DNA of 64,000 nucleotides from Streptomyces composti (GCF_012034205.1 NZ_JAATEM010000004.1:62001-126000), one strand, 5' to 3'. Positions 21,256-29,814 are shown, counted from the stretch's first letter. Notes: a model not told the origin generated them from the letters alone. Made by a program: numbers and translations.

Positions 21256-21810
21256 ATGGCTGACGGTGCTTCCGAATCCGCGCAGACCCCGCAGGGCCCG
21301 GGGACCTTGCCCGACGGGCGGGCGATTCCGCCGTTGACCGGGGACGAGCGGGCGATGCTCGAGGGGTGGCTGGAGTTTCACCGGGGCACGTTGCTGCTGA
21401 AGTGTTCGGGCCTGGACGACGCCCAGGTGCGGCTCGCGGCCGTGGAGCCGTCCGTGCTGACGCTGCTGGGGCTGGTGCAGCATCTCGCCGAGGTGGAGCG
21501 GAACTGGTTCCAGCGGGTGGTCGCGGGTCTTGAGGTGCCGCCGGTGTTCGAGGACCCGACGGGCTACGCGCTCGATCCCGCGCGCGGACTCGGCGAGGCG
21601 GTCGCCATCTGGCGCCGTGAGGTGGAACGCGGACGCGAGCTGTGCGCCGGGCGGTCGCTGGAGGACACCGGCCGGATGGTGGACGGCCCGGTGGCCGGTG
21701 CCGAGGTCAGCCTGCGGTGGGTGTACATCCATCTCATCGAGGAGTACGCGCGGCACAACGGGCACGCCGATCTTCTGCGGGAACGCATCGACGGAGTGAC
21801 CGGCGCATGA
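21256..21810 (+). CDS. DinB-like (DUF664) putative metalloprotein
   Basis: The 184-residue protein resembles the DinB/YfiT four-helix-bundle family annotated as DUF664, often thiol-dependent transferases or proteins of unknown role. The metal-site His residues expected for this fold are present: [12 protein letters not shown] in the second helix and [18 protein letters not shown] in the last. No catalytic role can be given. It starts at an ATG 97 bases after the aminotransferase stop, with the ectoine promoter region immediately downstream. Confidence 0.75.
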   Translation: MADGASESAQTPQGPGTLPDGRAIPPLTGDERAMLEGWLEFHRGTLLLKCSGLDDAQVRLAAVEPSVLTLLGLVQHLAEVERNWFQRVVAGLEVPPVFEDPTGYALDPARGLGEAVAIWRREVERGRELCAGRSLEDTGRMVDGPVAGAEVSLRWVYIHLIEEYARHNGHADLLRERIDGVTGA

Positions 21811-22146
21811 AATCGCGCAGGACAGCGGTATTGTCCGGCACCCACACCCGCGCATATTCTCCGGCGATATTCTCGGCTTATCTCGCCATTACCTCGGAGA
21901 GCAGCTTCCCATTCTCTTCTGCCCGCTTCTCGCGGACCTAAACGCCCCAATTTCAAGAACGAAATCCCGCGCATTCCGGACATCGCTCCGTGCTGTTATC
22001 CAGTTGTGACCGGTTCCACAGCCTGCCCGGTCCGTCCGGTATTTCCGCAGGAAAACGGGGCATTCCGCTGCGCCTCTCACGCGGGCACGCACGCACGCGC
22101 GATAACACATACCAGGCTCTTACGTAACCCCGTCAGGCGATGCAAT
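21811..22146. promoter_or_regulatory. AT-richer intergenic region upstream of ectA
   Basis: This stretch of about 336 bases is noticeably less GC-rich than its surroundings and contains no convincing gene. It probably carries the ectABCD promoter. GTAAC at 22125-22129, a GlnR half-site-like word, lacks a good partner at the expected spacing, so GlnR control, known for ectABCD in S. coelicolor, is only a possibility here. Confidence 0.45.
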
Positions 22147-22172
22147 TTTGAATTTACCTGGGTAAGTTCAAA
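22147..22172. promoter_or_regulatory. Palindromic operator just upstream of ectA
   Basis: Two 12-base arms, TTTGAATTTACC and GGTAAGTTCAAA, face each other across a 2-base centre with a single mismatched pair. The site ends four bases before the ectA ATG and covers where a ribosome site or -10 (TAAGTT, 22163-22168) would sit. Its symmetry and position suggest a dimeric repressor site controlling ectoine synthesis; no regulator gene is adjacent. Confidence 0.7.
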
Positions 22173-22176
22173 TTCC

Positions 22177-22683
22177 ATGACTGCCGCACAAGCAGACCTG
22201 CAAATCGACCGCCCGACCGTGGCGGACGGAGCCGTGCTGTGGCGGATAGCCAGGGACTCGAAGGTCCTCGACCTGAACTCGTCGTACAGCTATCTGCTGT
22301 GGTGCCGGGACTTCGCCGCCACATCGGCCGTGGTCCGTGACGAGGACGGTGAACCGATCGGCTTCGTCACCGGCTACGTCCGGCCCGACAGCCCGGGCAC
22401 CCTGCTGGTCTGGCAGGTGGCGGTGGACGAGACCCACCGCGGCCGCGGTCTGGCCGCCGCTCTGCTGGACGGGCTGGTCGCCCGGACCGCCGCGGAGCAC
22501 GGGGTGACCACGGTGGAGACCACCATCACCCCCGGCAACACCGCCTCGGAGCGCCTGTTCACCACGTTCGCCGAGCGTCACGGCGCCCGGCTGGAGCGCG
22601 AGGTGCTCTTCGAGACCGCTCACTTCCCGGACGGGCCGCACGACCCCGAGGTGCTGTACCGCATCGGACCCCTCACGGCCTGA
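22177..22683 (+). CDS. ectA: Diaminobutyrate acetyltransferase EctA
   Basis: EctA acetylates L-2,4-diaminobutyrate with acetyl-CoA, the second step of ectoine synthesis in the cytosol. The 168-residue GNAT protein has the EctA N-terminal block RIARDSKVLDLNSSYSYLLW, the acetyl-CoA loop VDETHRGRGLAAALL and TTITPGNTASERLF. The frame is open further upstream, but the ATG at 22177 gives the family's length and N-terminus. Only a weak GGTAAG precedes it, inside the palindrome, so initiation may be inefficient or leaderless. It heads ectABCD. Confidence 0.95.
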   Translation: MTAAQADLQIDRPTVADGAVLWRIARDSKVLDLNSSYSYLLWCRDFAATSAVVRDEDGEPIGFVTGYVRPDSPGTLLVWQVAVDETHRGRGLAAALLDGLVARTAAEHGVTTVETTITPGNTASERLFTTFAERHGARLEREVLFETAHFPDGPHDPEVLYRIGPLTA

Positions 22684-22925
22684 CCGGGCGGCCGTCGCGC
22701 GACCACCGGCGGCCGGCCGCCGGGCCGCCGCGTGACCGGCCACCGACCGAACAGCGCGAACGACCGGCACGGACGCACAGCGCGCCGCCCGCCCCGACGC
22801 CGACCGACGACCAGCGACCGACCGCCGGCCGACGCCCGCCGACCAGCGGCGCCGACCGGCACCGAGCGCACACCCGCACGACTTCCCGACCGCCCGACTT
22901 CCTCTTGACCTCCCACGCCACCTGA
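22684..22925. repeat. Low-complexity CGACC/CCGAC-rich spacer between ectA and ectB
   Basis: About 240 bases separate ectA from ectB. From roughly 22720 to 22870 the sequence is built of degenerate CGACCG/GACCGAC words with no open gene on either strand. GAGGAG just before 22938 is the ectB ribosome site. The unusually long, repetitive spacer within an operon is described under findings. Confidence 0.6.
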
Positions 22926-22938
22926 GGAGCGATTCGTC

Positions 22939-24210
22939 GTGACCATCACCCAGCCCGACCTCAGCGTCTTCGAGACCCTCGAGTCCGAGGTGCGCAGCTA
23001 CTGCCGCGGCTGGCCCACCGTCTTCGACCGTGCGCACGGCAGCCGCATGTACGACGAGGACGGCCACGAGTACCTCGACTTCTTCGCCGGAGCAGGCTCA
23101 CTCAACTACGGGCACAACAACCCCGTCCTGAAACGGGCCCTGATCGACTACCTGGAGCGTGACGGTGTCACGCACGGGCTCGACATGTCGACCACCGCCA
23201 AGCGGGCCTTCCTGGAGTCCTTCCAGAACTGGATCCTGCGCCCGCGCGACCTGCCGTACAAGGTCATGTTCCCGGGCCCGACGGGTACCAACGCCGTGGA
23301 GTCCGCGCTGAAGCTGGCCAGGAAGGTGAAGGGGCGCGAGGCGATCGTCTCGTTCACCAACGCCTTCCACGGCATGTCGCTCGGCTCCCTCGCCGTGACC
23401 GGCAACGCCTTCAAGCGGGCCGGCGCCGGCGTCCCCCTGGTGCACGGCACGCCGATGCCGTTCGACAACTACTTCGACGGCCAGGTCCCGGACTTCCTGT
23501 GGTTCGAGCGCATCCTCGAGGACCAGGGCTCCGGCCTGAACAAGCCGGCCGCCGTGATCGTCGAGACGGTGCAGGGCGAGGGCGGCATCAACGTGGCCCG
23601 GCCCGAATGGCTGCGGGCGCTCGCCGACCTGTGCGAGCGGCAGGACATGCTGCTGATCGTCGACGACATCCAGATGGGCTGCGGCCGCACCGGGGCCTTC
23701 TTCTCCTTCGAGGAGGCGGGCATCACGCCGGACATCGTCACCGTGTCCAAGTCCATCAGCGGCTACGGCCTGCCCATGGCGCTGACCCTGTTCAAGCCCG
23801 AGCTGGACGTCTGGGAGCCGGGCGAGCACAACGGCACCTTCCGGGGGAACAACCCGGCCTTCGTCACGGCGACCGCCACCCTGGAGGCCTACTGGGCCGA
23901 CGGTGCGGCGATGGAGAAGCAGACCCGCAAGCGCGGTGAGCAGGTCGAGCAGGCGCTCGCCGCCATCGCCGAGGAGAACGCCGACGAGGTCAAGGAGTAC
24001 CGGGGCCGCGGCCTGGTGTGGGGCATGGAGTTCCACGACAAGTCCCGCGCCGAGCGGGTCGCCCGGCGCGCCTTCGAACTCGGCCTGCTGATCGAGACCT
24101 CCGGTCCCGAGAGCGAGGTCGTCAAGCTCCTGCCGGCCCTGACCATCACCCCGGACGAGCTGGACGAGGGCCTGACCACGCTGGCCAGGTCCGTCCGCGA
24201 GACCGCCTGA
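22939..24210 (+). CDS. ectB: Diaminobutyrate-2-oxoglutarate transaminase EctB
   Basis: EctB transaminates L-aspartate-4-semialdehyde with glutamate to L-2,4-diaminobutyrate, the first committed step of ectoine synthesis. The 423-residue class III aminotransferase shows the substrate/PLP block [34 protein letters not shown], the PLP Asp in [14 protein letters not shown] and the Schiff-base Lys in [14 protein letters not shown], then [16 protein letters not shown] typical of EctB. A GTG start is preceded by GAGGAG. A low-complexity spacer separates it from ectA. Confidence 0.96.
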   Translation: MTITQPDLSVFETLESEVRSYCRGWPTVFDRAHGSRMYDEDGHEYLDFFAGAGSLNYGHNNPVLKRALIDYLERDGVTHGLDMSTTAKRAFLESFQNWILRPRDLPYKVMFPGPTGTNAVESALKLARKVKGREAIVSFTNAFHGMSLGSLAVTGNAFKRAGAGVPLVHGTPMPFDNYFDGQVPDFLWFERILEDQGSGLNKPAAVIVETVQGEGGINVARPEWLRALADLCERQDMLLIVDDIQMGCGRTGAFFSFEEAGITPDIVTVSKSISGYGLPMALTLFKPELDVWEPGEHNGTFRGNNPAFVTATATLEAYWADGAAMEKQTRKRGEQVEQALAAIAEENADEVKEYRGRGLVWGMEFHDKSRAERVARRAFELGLLIETSGPESEVVKLLPALTITPDELDEGLTTLARSVRETA

Positions 24211-24274
24211 CGGCCGGTCGCACATCCGCCGTCACCGACGGCCACCACCACCATCTAGGAGGCATCGCAGCACC

Positions 24275-24673
24275 GTGATTGTCCGTTCCTTCAAGGAGAT
24301 CGAAGGCACCGACCGGCATGTGAAGTCCGCGTCCGGCACCTGGGAGAGCAAGCGCATCGTCCTCGCCAAGGAGAAGGTCGGCTTCTCCCTGCACGAGACG
24401 ATCCTGTACGCGGGTACGGAGACGTCGATGTGGTACGCGAACCACATCGAGGCCGTCGTCTGCATCGAGGGCGAGGCGGAGCTGACCGACAAGGAGACCG
24501 GACGGACGTACACGATCACGCCCGGCACCATGTACCTCCTGGACGGGCATGAGCGGCACACGCTGCGCGTCAAGGAGGACTTCCGCTGCATCTGTGTGTT
24601 CAACCCGCCCGTCACCGGGCGGGAGGACCACGACGAGAACGGCGTCTACCCGCTGCTCACCGAGGAGGTGTGA
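24275..24673 (+). CDS. ectC: Ectoine synthase EctC
   Basis: EctC closes N-gamma-acetyl-diaminobutyrate into the cyclic osmolyte ectoine. The 132-residue single-domain cupin starts [16 protein letters not shown], exactly as the family does. It shows the iron-ligand region [21 protein letters not shown] and DGHERHTLR with the conserved His. The start is a GTG with AGGAGG about 12 bases upstream, slightly farther than ideal. It lies between ectB and ectD in the standard order. Confidence 0.96.
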   Translation: MIVRSFKEIEGTDRHVKSASGTWESKRIVLAKEKVGFSLHETILYAGTETSMWYANHIEAVVCIEGEAELTDKETGRTYTITPGTMYLLDGHERHTLRVKEDFRCICVFNPPVTGREDHDENGVYPLLTEEV

Positions 24674-24679
24674 GGTTTC

Positions 24680-25591
24680 ATGACCACCGCGACCACCACC
24701 ACCGGCACCCAGGTCCCCGACCTGTACCCGACGCGCGGCACCACCGAGGTGCTCACCCCGCGCCAGGACCCGGTCGTCTGGGGCGCGCCCGACGCCCCCG
24801 GCCCGATCACGCCGGCCGACCTGGGGGCCTACGAGCGTGACGGCTTCCTCGCCATCGACCAGCTGATCGACGAGGACGAGGTCGCCGTCTACCGGAACGA
24901 GCTGAACCGGCTCGTCTCCGACCCGGAGATCCGGGCCGACGAGCGCTCCATCGTCGAGCCGAAGTCCAAGGAGATCCGCTCGGTCTTCGAGGTCCACAAG
25001 ATCAGCGACGTGTTCGCGCGTCTGGTGCGCGACGAGCGCGTCGTGGGCCGCGCCCGGCAGATCCTCGGCTCGGACGTCTACGTCCACCAGTCGCGGATCA
25101 ACGTCAAGCCGGGCTTCGGGGCCAGCGGCTTCTACTGGCACTCGGACTTCGAGACCTGGCACGCCGAGGACGGTCTGCCCCGGATGCGCACGGTCTCGGT
25201 CTCGATCGCGCTGACCGAGAACTACGAGACCAACGGCGGACTGATGATCATGCCGGGGTCGCACAAGACGTTCCTCGGCTGCGCGGGTGCCACGCCGAAG
25301 GACAACTACAAGAAGTCGCTGCAGATGCAGGACGCGGGCACGCCCTCGGACGAGGCGCTGACCGCGATGGCCTCCGAGCACGGCATCAAGCTGTTCACCG
25401 GCAAGGCCGGCTCGGCGACCTGGTTCGACTGCAACTGCATGCACGGCTCCGGGGACAACATCACCCCGTTCCCGCGCAGCAACGTCTTCATCGTGTTCAA
25501 CAGCGTCGAGAACGCTGCGGTGGAGCCGTTCGCCGCGCCCGTCCGGCGCCCCGAGTTCATCGGGGCTCGGGACTTCACACCGGTGAAGTGA
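24680..25591 (+). CDS. ectD: Ectoine 5-hydroxylase EctD
   Basis: EctD is a non-heme Fe(II)/2-oxoglutarate dioxygenase that converts ectoine to 5-hydroxyectoine. In the 303-residue protein the iron ligands are visible as His154 and Asp156 in FYWHSDFETWH and His255 in CMHGSGDN. The family motif RINVKPGFGASGFYWHSD covers the 2-oxoglutarate/ectoine pocket. It begins six bases after ectC with GTGAGG as ribosome site. A strong bidirectional hairpin at 25677-25720 closes the cluster. Confidence 0.96.
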   Translation: MTTATTTTGTQVPDLYPTRGTTEVLTPRQDPVVWGAPDAPGPITPADLGAYERDGFLAIDQLIDEDEVAVYRNELNRLVSDPEIRADERSIVEPKSKEIRSVFEVHKISDVFARLVRDERVVGRARQILGSDVYVHQSRINVKPGFGASGFYWHSDFETWHAEDGLPRMRTVSVSIALTENYETNGGLMIMPGSHKTFLGCAGATPKDNYKKSLQMQDAGTPSDEALTAMASEHGIKLFTGKAGSATWFDCNCMHGSGDNITPFPRSNVFIVFNSVENAAVEPFAAPVRRPEFIGARDFTPVK

Positions 25592-25676
25592 CCGCACAGC
25601 CGTACAAGGGCACATCGGCGCCGGTGACATGACGGCGCGTTCGTCGCCGCCGTAGTCGCTGCGGCGCATCAGGACC

Positions 25677-25720
25677 GCGGGCCGGGCCTCCTCGTGTGGG
25701 ACAGGGAGGCACCGGCCCGC
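25677..25720. terminator. Bidirectional terminator between ectD and the class V aminotransferase
   Basis: A 15-bp hairpin (GCGGGCCGG then GCCTCC pairing with GGAGGC then CCGGCCCGC, one bulged A) with a 13-base loop lies between the convergent stops of ectD and the downstream minus-strand gene. It can serve both directions. Confidence 0.75.
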
Positions 25721-25749
25721 TGCCGTGCCGCTGGACGGACGCCCGCCGC

Positions 25750-26802
25750 TCAGCCGGACAGCGCGTCCAGCAGCCGGTCCACGTCGGCGGCCGTGTTGTA
25801 GAGGTGGAAGGACGCCCGCAGGTTGCCGGCCCGGTCGGAGACCGCGATGCCCTTCTCGGCCAGCTCCGGCTGGAGACGGCCGAGTCCGGGCACGGACACG
25901 ATGGGCGACCCCGGTGAGGGCACCGGCTCGTGGCCCAGCTCGGCCAGTCCCGCCCGGAAGCGGTCGGCGAGCGCCAGGTCGTGGGCGCGGACGGTGTCGA
26001 TGCCGATCTCCTCGACCAGGGTGAGCGAGGCACGCAGCCCCGCGTAGGTGAACAGGGCCGGGCTGGAGTCGAACCGCCGTGCGGAGCGGGCGAGGTCGGC
26101 GACCGGACCGTAGCAGCTCTCCCACGGCCGTTCCCCGGCCACCCAGCCGGCCTGCACCGGCATCAGGTCGCCGAAGTCCTTTGGCACCACCAGGAAGGCG
26201 GCCCCGTGCGGGCCGAGCAGCCACTTGAACGTGATGGTGACGGAGTAGTCGAAGGCGTCACCGTCCACCGGCAGCCACCCGGCGGCCTGCGAGAAGTCGA
26301 CATAGGTGCGGGCCCCGTGCTGCCGTGCCGCCTCGCGCAGCGCGTCGAGGTCGGCGATCCTGCCGTCGGCGGACTGCGCGGCGCTGACCGCGACCAGCGC
26401 GGTGCCGGGCCGCACGGCCTCCGCGATCTGCTCCAGCGGCACGGCCCGCACCTTGAGGTCGCCGCGGGCGTGGAACGGGTTGAGGACGGAGGTGAAGTCG
26501 TCCTCGGCGGTGAGCACTTCGGCGCCGGGCGGCAGCGAGGCCGCGACCAGCGAGGTGAACAGCGCGACCGAGGCCCCGGCCGCCACCCGCTCGACGGGAA
26601 CACCGGCCAGCCGTGCGTACGCGGCCCGGCACGCCTCCACGTCGGCGTAGAGCGGATCGAGCGCCCCGCCCTCGGCCCGCAGCCGGGCGGCGCGGTCGAG
26701 GGCGGCCACGGTACGGGCCGGCAGCAGCGCGTTGCTGGCGGTGTTCAGGAATGTGGTCTTCGGGGTGAACTCGGCACGGACGAGGCTCTCGAAGGTCTCC
26801 AT
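25750..26802 (-). CDS. Class V aminotransferase/kynureninase-like PLP protein
   Basis: The 350-residue protein is a second class V PLP enzyme, unrelated in detail to the one at 20058. The PLP Asp lies in ARTYVDFSQAAGW and the Schiff-base Lys193 in TITFKWLLGPHG, with FLNTASNALLP at the N-terminus as in isopenicillin N epimerase/cysteine-lyase-like members. Substrate is not evident. The frame opens 12 codons earlier, but the ATG at 26802 gives the family-like start METFESL. A palindrome at 26862-26874 lies about 60 bases upstream, suggesting a regulator that is not encoded next door. Confidence 0.82.
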   Translation of the reverse strand: METFESLVRAEFTPKTTFLNTASNALLPARTVAALDRAARLRAEGGALDPLYADVEACRAAYARLAGVPVERVAAGASVALFTSLVAASLPPGAEVLTAEDDFTSVLNPFHARGDLKVRAVPLEQIAEAVRPGTALVAVSAAQSADGRIADLDALREAARQHGARTYVDFSQAAGWLPVDGDAFDYSVTITFKWLLGPHGAAFLVVPKDFGDLMPVQAGWVAGERPWESCYGPVADLARSARRFDSSPALFTYAGLRASLTLVEEIGIDTVRAHDLALADRFRAGLAELGHEPVPSPGSPIVSVPGLGRLQPELAEKGIAVSDRAGNLRASFHLYNTAADVDRLLDALSG

Positions 26803-26861
26803 GAGACCACTCTGCGGCCCGCCGCACTCCCCGTCCATTGCTCAGATCTGCGCAGTATCCC

Positions 26862-26874
26862 TAAGCACTGCTTA
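26862..26874. promoter_or_regulatory. Palindrome TAAGCACTGCTTA upstream of the class V aminotransferase
   Basis: TAAGCA and TGCTTA form a perfect palindrome around one base, with CTGCGCAG at 26848-26855 and ATGCAT at 26874-26879 close by. The cluster looks like a LysR- or MarR-type binding region for the minus-strand gene starting at 26802. Confidence 0.5.
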
Positions 26875-26938
26875 TGCATGGCTTCTGACCTGCGCCTGTG
26901 ACACCCCTTCAGGGATGCTGCGGCCGCCGGTTCCGGCC

Positions 26939-27667
26939 CTATGGCTGCGGTACGGCGCACCCGTCCGGACCGCAGGCCTCGGCCTCGGTCCCGGAGCCGC
27001 CGCCGTCGTCGATCAGGCGCACCGGGGTCCGCTCGTCCCAGGCCCGGCCCAGTGCCCGGGTGAACACCTCGACGGGCTGGGCGCCGGAGACGCCGTAGGT
27101 GCGGTCGATGACGAAGAACGGCACCCCGCGGGCGCCGAGCCGTGCGGCCTCCCGCTCGTCCTCGCGGACCGCGGCGGCGTAGGCGTCCGGGTCGGCGAGC
27201 ACGGCGCGTGCGGCCCCGGACTCCAGCCCGGCCTCGGCGGCGAGTTCCACGAGCCGTTCGTCGTCGCCGAAGACGGAGCGCTCCTCGGCGAAGTTGGCCC
27301 GGTACAGCCGGTCCAGCAGCTCGCCCTGGCGTCCCTGCTCGCGGGCGAAGTGCAGCAGCCGGTGCATGTCGAAGGTGCTGCCGTGGTCGCGTCCGCGGGT
27401 CCGGTAGGGCAGCCCCTCGGCGGCGGCCTGCGCCCCGAGGCTGTCCTCGCCGGCCTCGGCCTGCTCCCTGCTCATGCCGTACTTGCGGGTGAGCATGGTG
27501 ATCACGGGCTCGATGTCGCCCTTGGCCCGCCCCGGGTCCAGCTCGAAGGACCGGTGCACCACCTCGACCTCGTCCCGGTGCGGGAAGTCCCGCAGCGCCT
27601 TCTCGAATCTGGCCTTGCCCACGTAGCACCAGGGGCAGGCGATGTCGGACCAGATCTCCACACGCAT
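26939..27667 (-). CDS. DsbA family oxidoreductase, FrnE-like
   Basis: The 242-residue protein is a cytosolic FrnE-like member of the DsbA thioredoxin-fold family. The active site is CPWC at residues 11-14 in IWSDIACPWCYVGK. The helical insert (FDMHRLLHFAREQG) and the cis-Pro loop GVPFFVIDRTYGVSGAQP are as expected for this group. An extra Cys pair sits at the C-terminus (EACGPDGCAVPQP), a feature reported for FrnE homologues. No signal peptide is present. The frame is open 28 codons upstream, but family length and homology support the ATG at 27667. A 22-base dyad lies 53 bases upstream. Confidence 0.88.
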   Translation of the reverse strand: MRVEIWSDIACPWCYVGKARFEKALRDFPHRDEVEVVHRSFELDPGRAKGDIEPVITMLTRKYGMSREQAEAGEDSLGAQAAAEGLPYRTRGRDHGSTFDMHRLLHFAREQGRQGELLDRLYRANFAEERSVFGDDERLVELAAEAGLESGAARAVLADPDAYAAAVREDEREAARLGARGVPFFVIDRTYGVSGAQPVEVFTRALGRAWDERTPVRLIDDGGGSGTEAEACGPDGCAVPQP

Positions 27668-27719
27668 CGCGGCGGCACTCTCCCACTCGTTCTCGGCACA
27701 CGGAGACCCACCCTCCGCA

Positions 27720-27741
27720 ACTGCGTGAACATTCAAGCAGT
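27720..27741. promoter_or_regulatory. 22-base inverted repeat upstream of the FrnE-like gene
   Basis: ACTGC and GCAGT flank a central TGAA-CA-TTCA; nine of eleven base pairs across the 22 positions are symmetric. It sits 53-74 bases before the ATG of the minus-strand oxidoreductase, where an operator would lie. Confidence 0.6.
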
Positions 27742-27763
27742 GAGCTCTCATTCCCGGGCGCCC

Positions 27764-28168
27764 TCACCGCCGGTTGCCGGTGTGCACCTCGAGCACCGCC
27801 TCGGCGTGGCCGCTGGTCCGCCACAGCGCCACGCAGGCGGCGTGCAGGGCGGCGCCGATGCCGGTGCGCCGGCGGCCGCTGCCGGCCTGGAACCGGAACC
27901 CTGTCACCGTGCGGAGACCTGCGCCGCCGGGCGGGCGGAAGGAGTCGATGCCGGCCCGGCTCGCGCCCCGCGCCGCGCACGGCACCTGCCCGTCCGGCCG
28001 CTCGATCGCCTCCCGCCGGCGGGCGGGCCAGTCCAGGCCGTCGTCCGGGAGGCGCTCCGGGTAGTACGTGGCGCGGGCACGCCGGTGCAGGGCCGCCACG
28101 CCGGGGGCGTCGGCGGGCGGGGCGGTTCGGGCCTCCGGGGAGCCGGCGGTCCGCCGGCTTCCGATCAT
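27764..28168 (-). pseudogene. Decayed GNAT acetyltransferase
   Basis: This 134-codon frame contains scattered pieces of a GCN5-type N-acetyltransferase: RARATYYPERLPDD near the front, then FRFQAGSGRRRTGIGAALHAACVALWRTSGHAEAVLEVHTGNRR. The acetyl-CoA loop, normally R/Q-x-x-G-x-G/A, is partly kept as RRTGIGAAL. The frame stops just after LEVHTGNRR, where intact proteins continue into the last strand and helix. The middle is Pro/Arg/Gly-rich and not protein-like. I read it as a truncated relic rather than a working gene; a divergent functional enzyme cannot be excluded. Confidence 0.5.
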
Positions 28169-28243
28169 GACGTCTCGGGCGCCGCCCGCCGGGCGGCGGC
28201 GCCGGGCCGGACCGGATCGGTGCCGCCGGGCCGCGGCTCCCGG

Positions 28244-29773
28244 CTAGCGCTCCAGCCGCCCGTCGATCCTGCGGGGCAGGCCCAGGGGGTTGTCGTCCCG
28301 CAGTTCCGGGGGCAGCAGGGCCTCGGGCGTGTTCTGGTACGCCACCGGGCGCAGCCAGCGCTCGATGGCCGTGCCGCCCACCGAGGTGGAGGTGGAGGTG
28401 GTGGCCGGGTAGGGGCCGCCGTGGTGCTGGGCATGGGCGACGGCGACTCCGGTGGGCCAGCCGTTGACCAGGACCCGCCCGGCCAGCGGGGTCAGCTCGG
28501 CGAGGAGTTCCGCTCCGCGCCCCTGCCCCTGGGCCTCCTCGGCGGACAGCTGGAGCGTGGCCGTCAGGTTGCCGGGCAGGCGGGAGAGCACCGCCCGCAC
28601 CTCGGTCTCGTCGGTGTAGCGAGCCACCACGGTGACCGGTCCGAAACACTCCTCGAGCAGCAGGTCGTGCTCGCCCTCGCGGGTCAGCTTCCCGGCCGGC
28701 ACCGTCAGGATGCCCGCGCTGACCGTGTGCTCGCCGCCGGCGCCCGGGGTCAGCGGGGACTCCACGCCGTCCAGCCGGGTGCGTTCGGCGACTCCGGCGA
28801 CGAAGTTGTCCCGCATCCGGTGGTCGAGCATCACCCCGGACTCCACATTGCTGACCGCGTCGGTCAGCGACTTGACCAGCCGGTCGCCGCCCGGGCCGGA
28901 CGGCACCAGCACCAGTCCCGGCTTCACACAGAACTGGCCGACGCCCAGCGTCATCGATCCGGCCAGTCCCGCACCGATCTCCTCGGGCCGTTCGGCGGCC
29001 GCGGCCTCGGTGACGACGACCGGGTTGAGGGAGCCGAGTTCACCGTGGAACGGGATCGGCACCGGGCGGGCCGCCGCCGCGTCGAACAGGGCGCGCCCGC
29101 CGCGCACCGAGCCGGTGAACCCGGCTGCGGCGACCAGCGGGTGCCGGATCAGCTCGAGACCGGCGTCGAAGCCGTGCACCAGGCCCAGCACGCCGTCCGG
29201 CAGCCCGTGCCGGGCGGCGGCCCGGCGCAGCACCTTGGCGGCCAGTTCGGACAGCGCCGGGTGGTCGGGGTGGGCCTTGACCACGACGGGGCAGCCGGCC
29301 GCGAGGGCGCTGGCGGTGTCGCCGCCGGGGACGGAGAAGGCGAAGGGGAAGTTGGAGGCCGAGTAGACGGCCACCACGCCGAGCGGCACCTTGAAGCGGC
29401 GCAGGTCGGGCACGGGCGGGGTGGCGGAGTCGTCCGGGTGGTCGATGATCACGTCGAGGAAGGCGCCCTCCTCGACGATGCCCGCGAAGGCGCGCAACTG
29501 GTAGCAGGTGCGGGCGAGTTCTCCGTTCAGCCGGACCGGGCCCAGCGCGGTCTCGGCGTCCGCGGTCTCGACCAGCCCCTCCCTGGCCGCCTCCAGCTCG
29601 TCGGCGCAGGAGCGCAGGAAGGCGGCGCGCACCCCCCGGTCGGCCAGGGCGTCCCGCGCCTCGTGGGCGGCGCGGACGGCAGCGTCCACCTCCTGGGCTG
29701 TGGCCTCGACCGCGACCTGTTCGCGCTGCTTCCCGGTTCGGGGGTCGACACTCCAGACTGATGCTGCTGCCAC
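28244..29773 (-). CDS. NADP-dependent aldehyde dehydrogenase (2,5-dioxovalerate dehydrogenase-like)
   Basis: The 509-residue protein belongs to the aldehyde dehydrogenase superfamily, closest by motifs to alpha-ketoglutaric semialdehyde dehydrogenase, which oxidises 2,5-dioxopentanoate to 2-oxoglutarate in pentose/glucarate and hydroxyproline breakdown. Catalytic Cys lies in GVGQFCVKPGLVLV, the general-base Glu in FHGELGSLNPVVV, and the cofactor stretch is YSASNFPFAFSVPGGDTASA. The GTG at 29773 is chosen because GGAGGG stands six bases upstream; the frame opens 17 codons earlier without a ribosome site. It is transcribed away from the IclR regulator across a shared region with a palindrome. 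No dehydratase partner is adjacent. Confidence 0.88.
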   Translation of the reverse strand: MAAASVWSVDPRTGKQREQVAVEATAQEVDAAVRAAHEARDALADRGVRAAFLRSCADELEAAREGLVETADAETALGPVRLNGELARTCYQLRAFAGIVEEGAFLDVIIDHPDDSATPPVPDLRRFKVPLGVVAVYSASNFPFAFSVPGGDTASALAAGCPVVVKAHPDHPALSELAAKVLRRAAARHGLPDGVLGLVHGFDAGLELIRHPLVAAAGFTGSVRGGRALFDAAAARPVPIPFHGELGSLNPVVVTEAAAAERPEEIGAGLAGSMTLGVGQFCVKPGLVLVPSGPGGDRLVKSLTDAVSNVESGVMLDHRMRDNFVAGVAERTRLDGVESPLTPGAGGEHTVSAGILTVPAGKLTREGEHDLLLEECFGPVTVVARYTDETEVRAVLSRLPGNLTATLQLSAEEAQGQGRGAELLAELTPLAGRVLVNGWPTGVAVAHAQHHGGPYPATTSTSTSVGGTAIERWLRPVAYQNTPEALLPPELRDDNPLGLPRRIDGRLER

Positions 29774-29796
29774 CGCGGTCCCTCCAGACCTGGGGA

Positions 29797-29814
29797 CGTT
29801 CGATATGCTGAACG
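29797..29814. promoter_or_regulatory. CGTTC-N8-GAACG palindrome between aldehyde dehydrogenase and iclR
   Basis: The arms CGTTC and GAACG are perfect inverted repeats separated by eight bases and lie between the divergent starts at 29773 and 29884. A second inverted pair, GTCTCCA (29817-29823) and TGGAGAC (29838-29844), follows. This is the place and form expected for an IclR-family operator. Confidence 0.65.

Noticed and set aside
19533..21257. Long minus-strand frame antisense to the class V aminotransferase and joined to the ATPase remnant
   Set aside because: Only its last about 35 codons are homologous to an ABC ATPase tail; the rest is antisense to a real gene.
22700..22900. A CRISPR array in the ectA-ectB spacer
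   Set aside because: The repeats are short, degenerate and lack unique spacers; no cas genes occur in the window.
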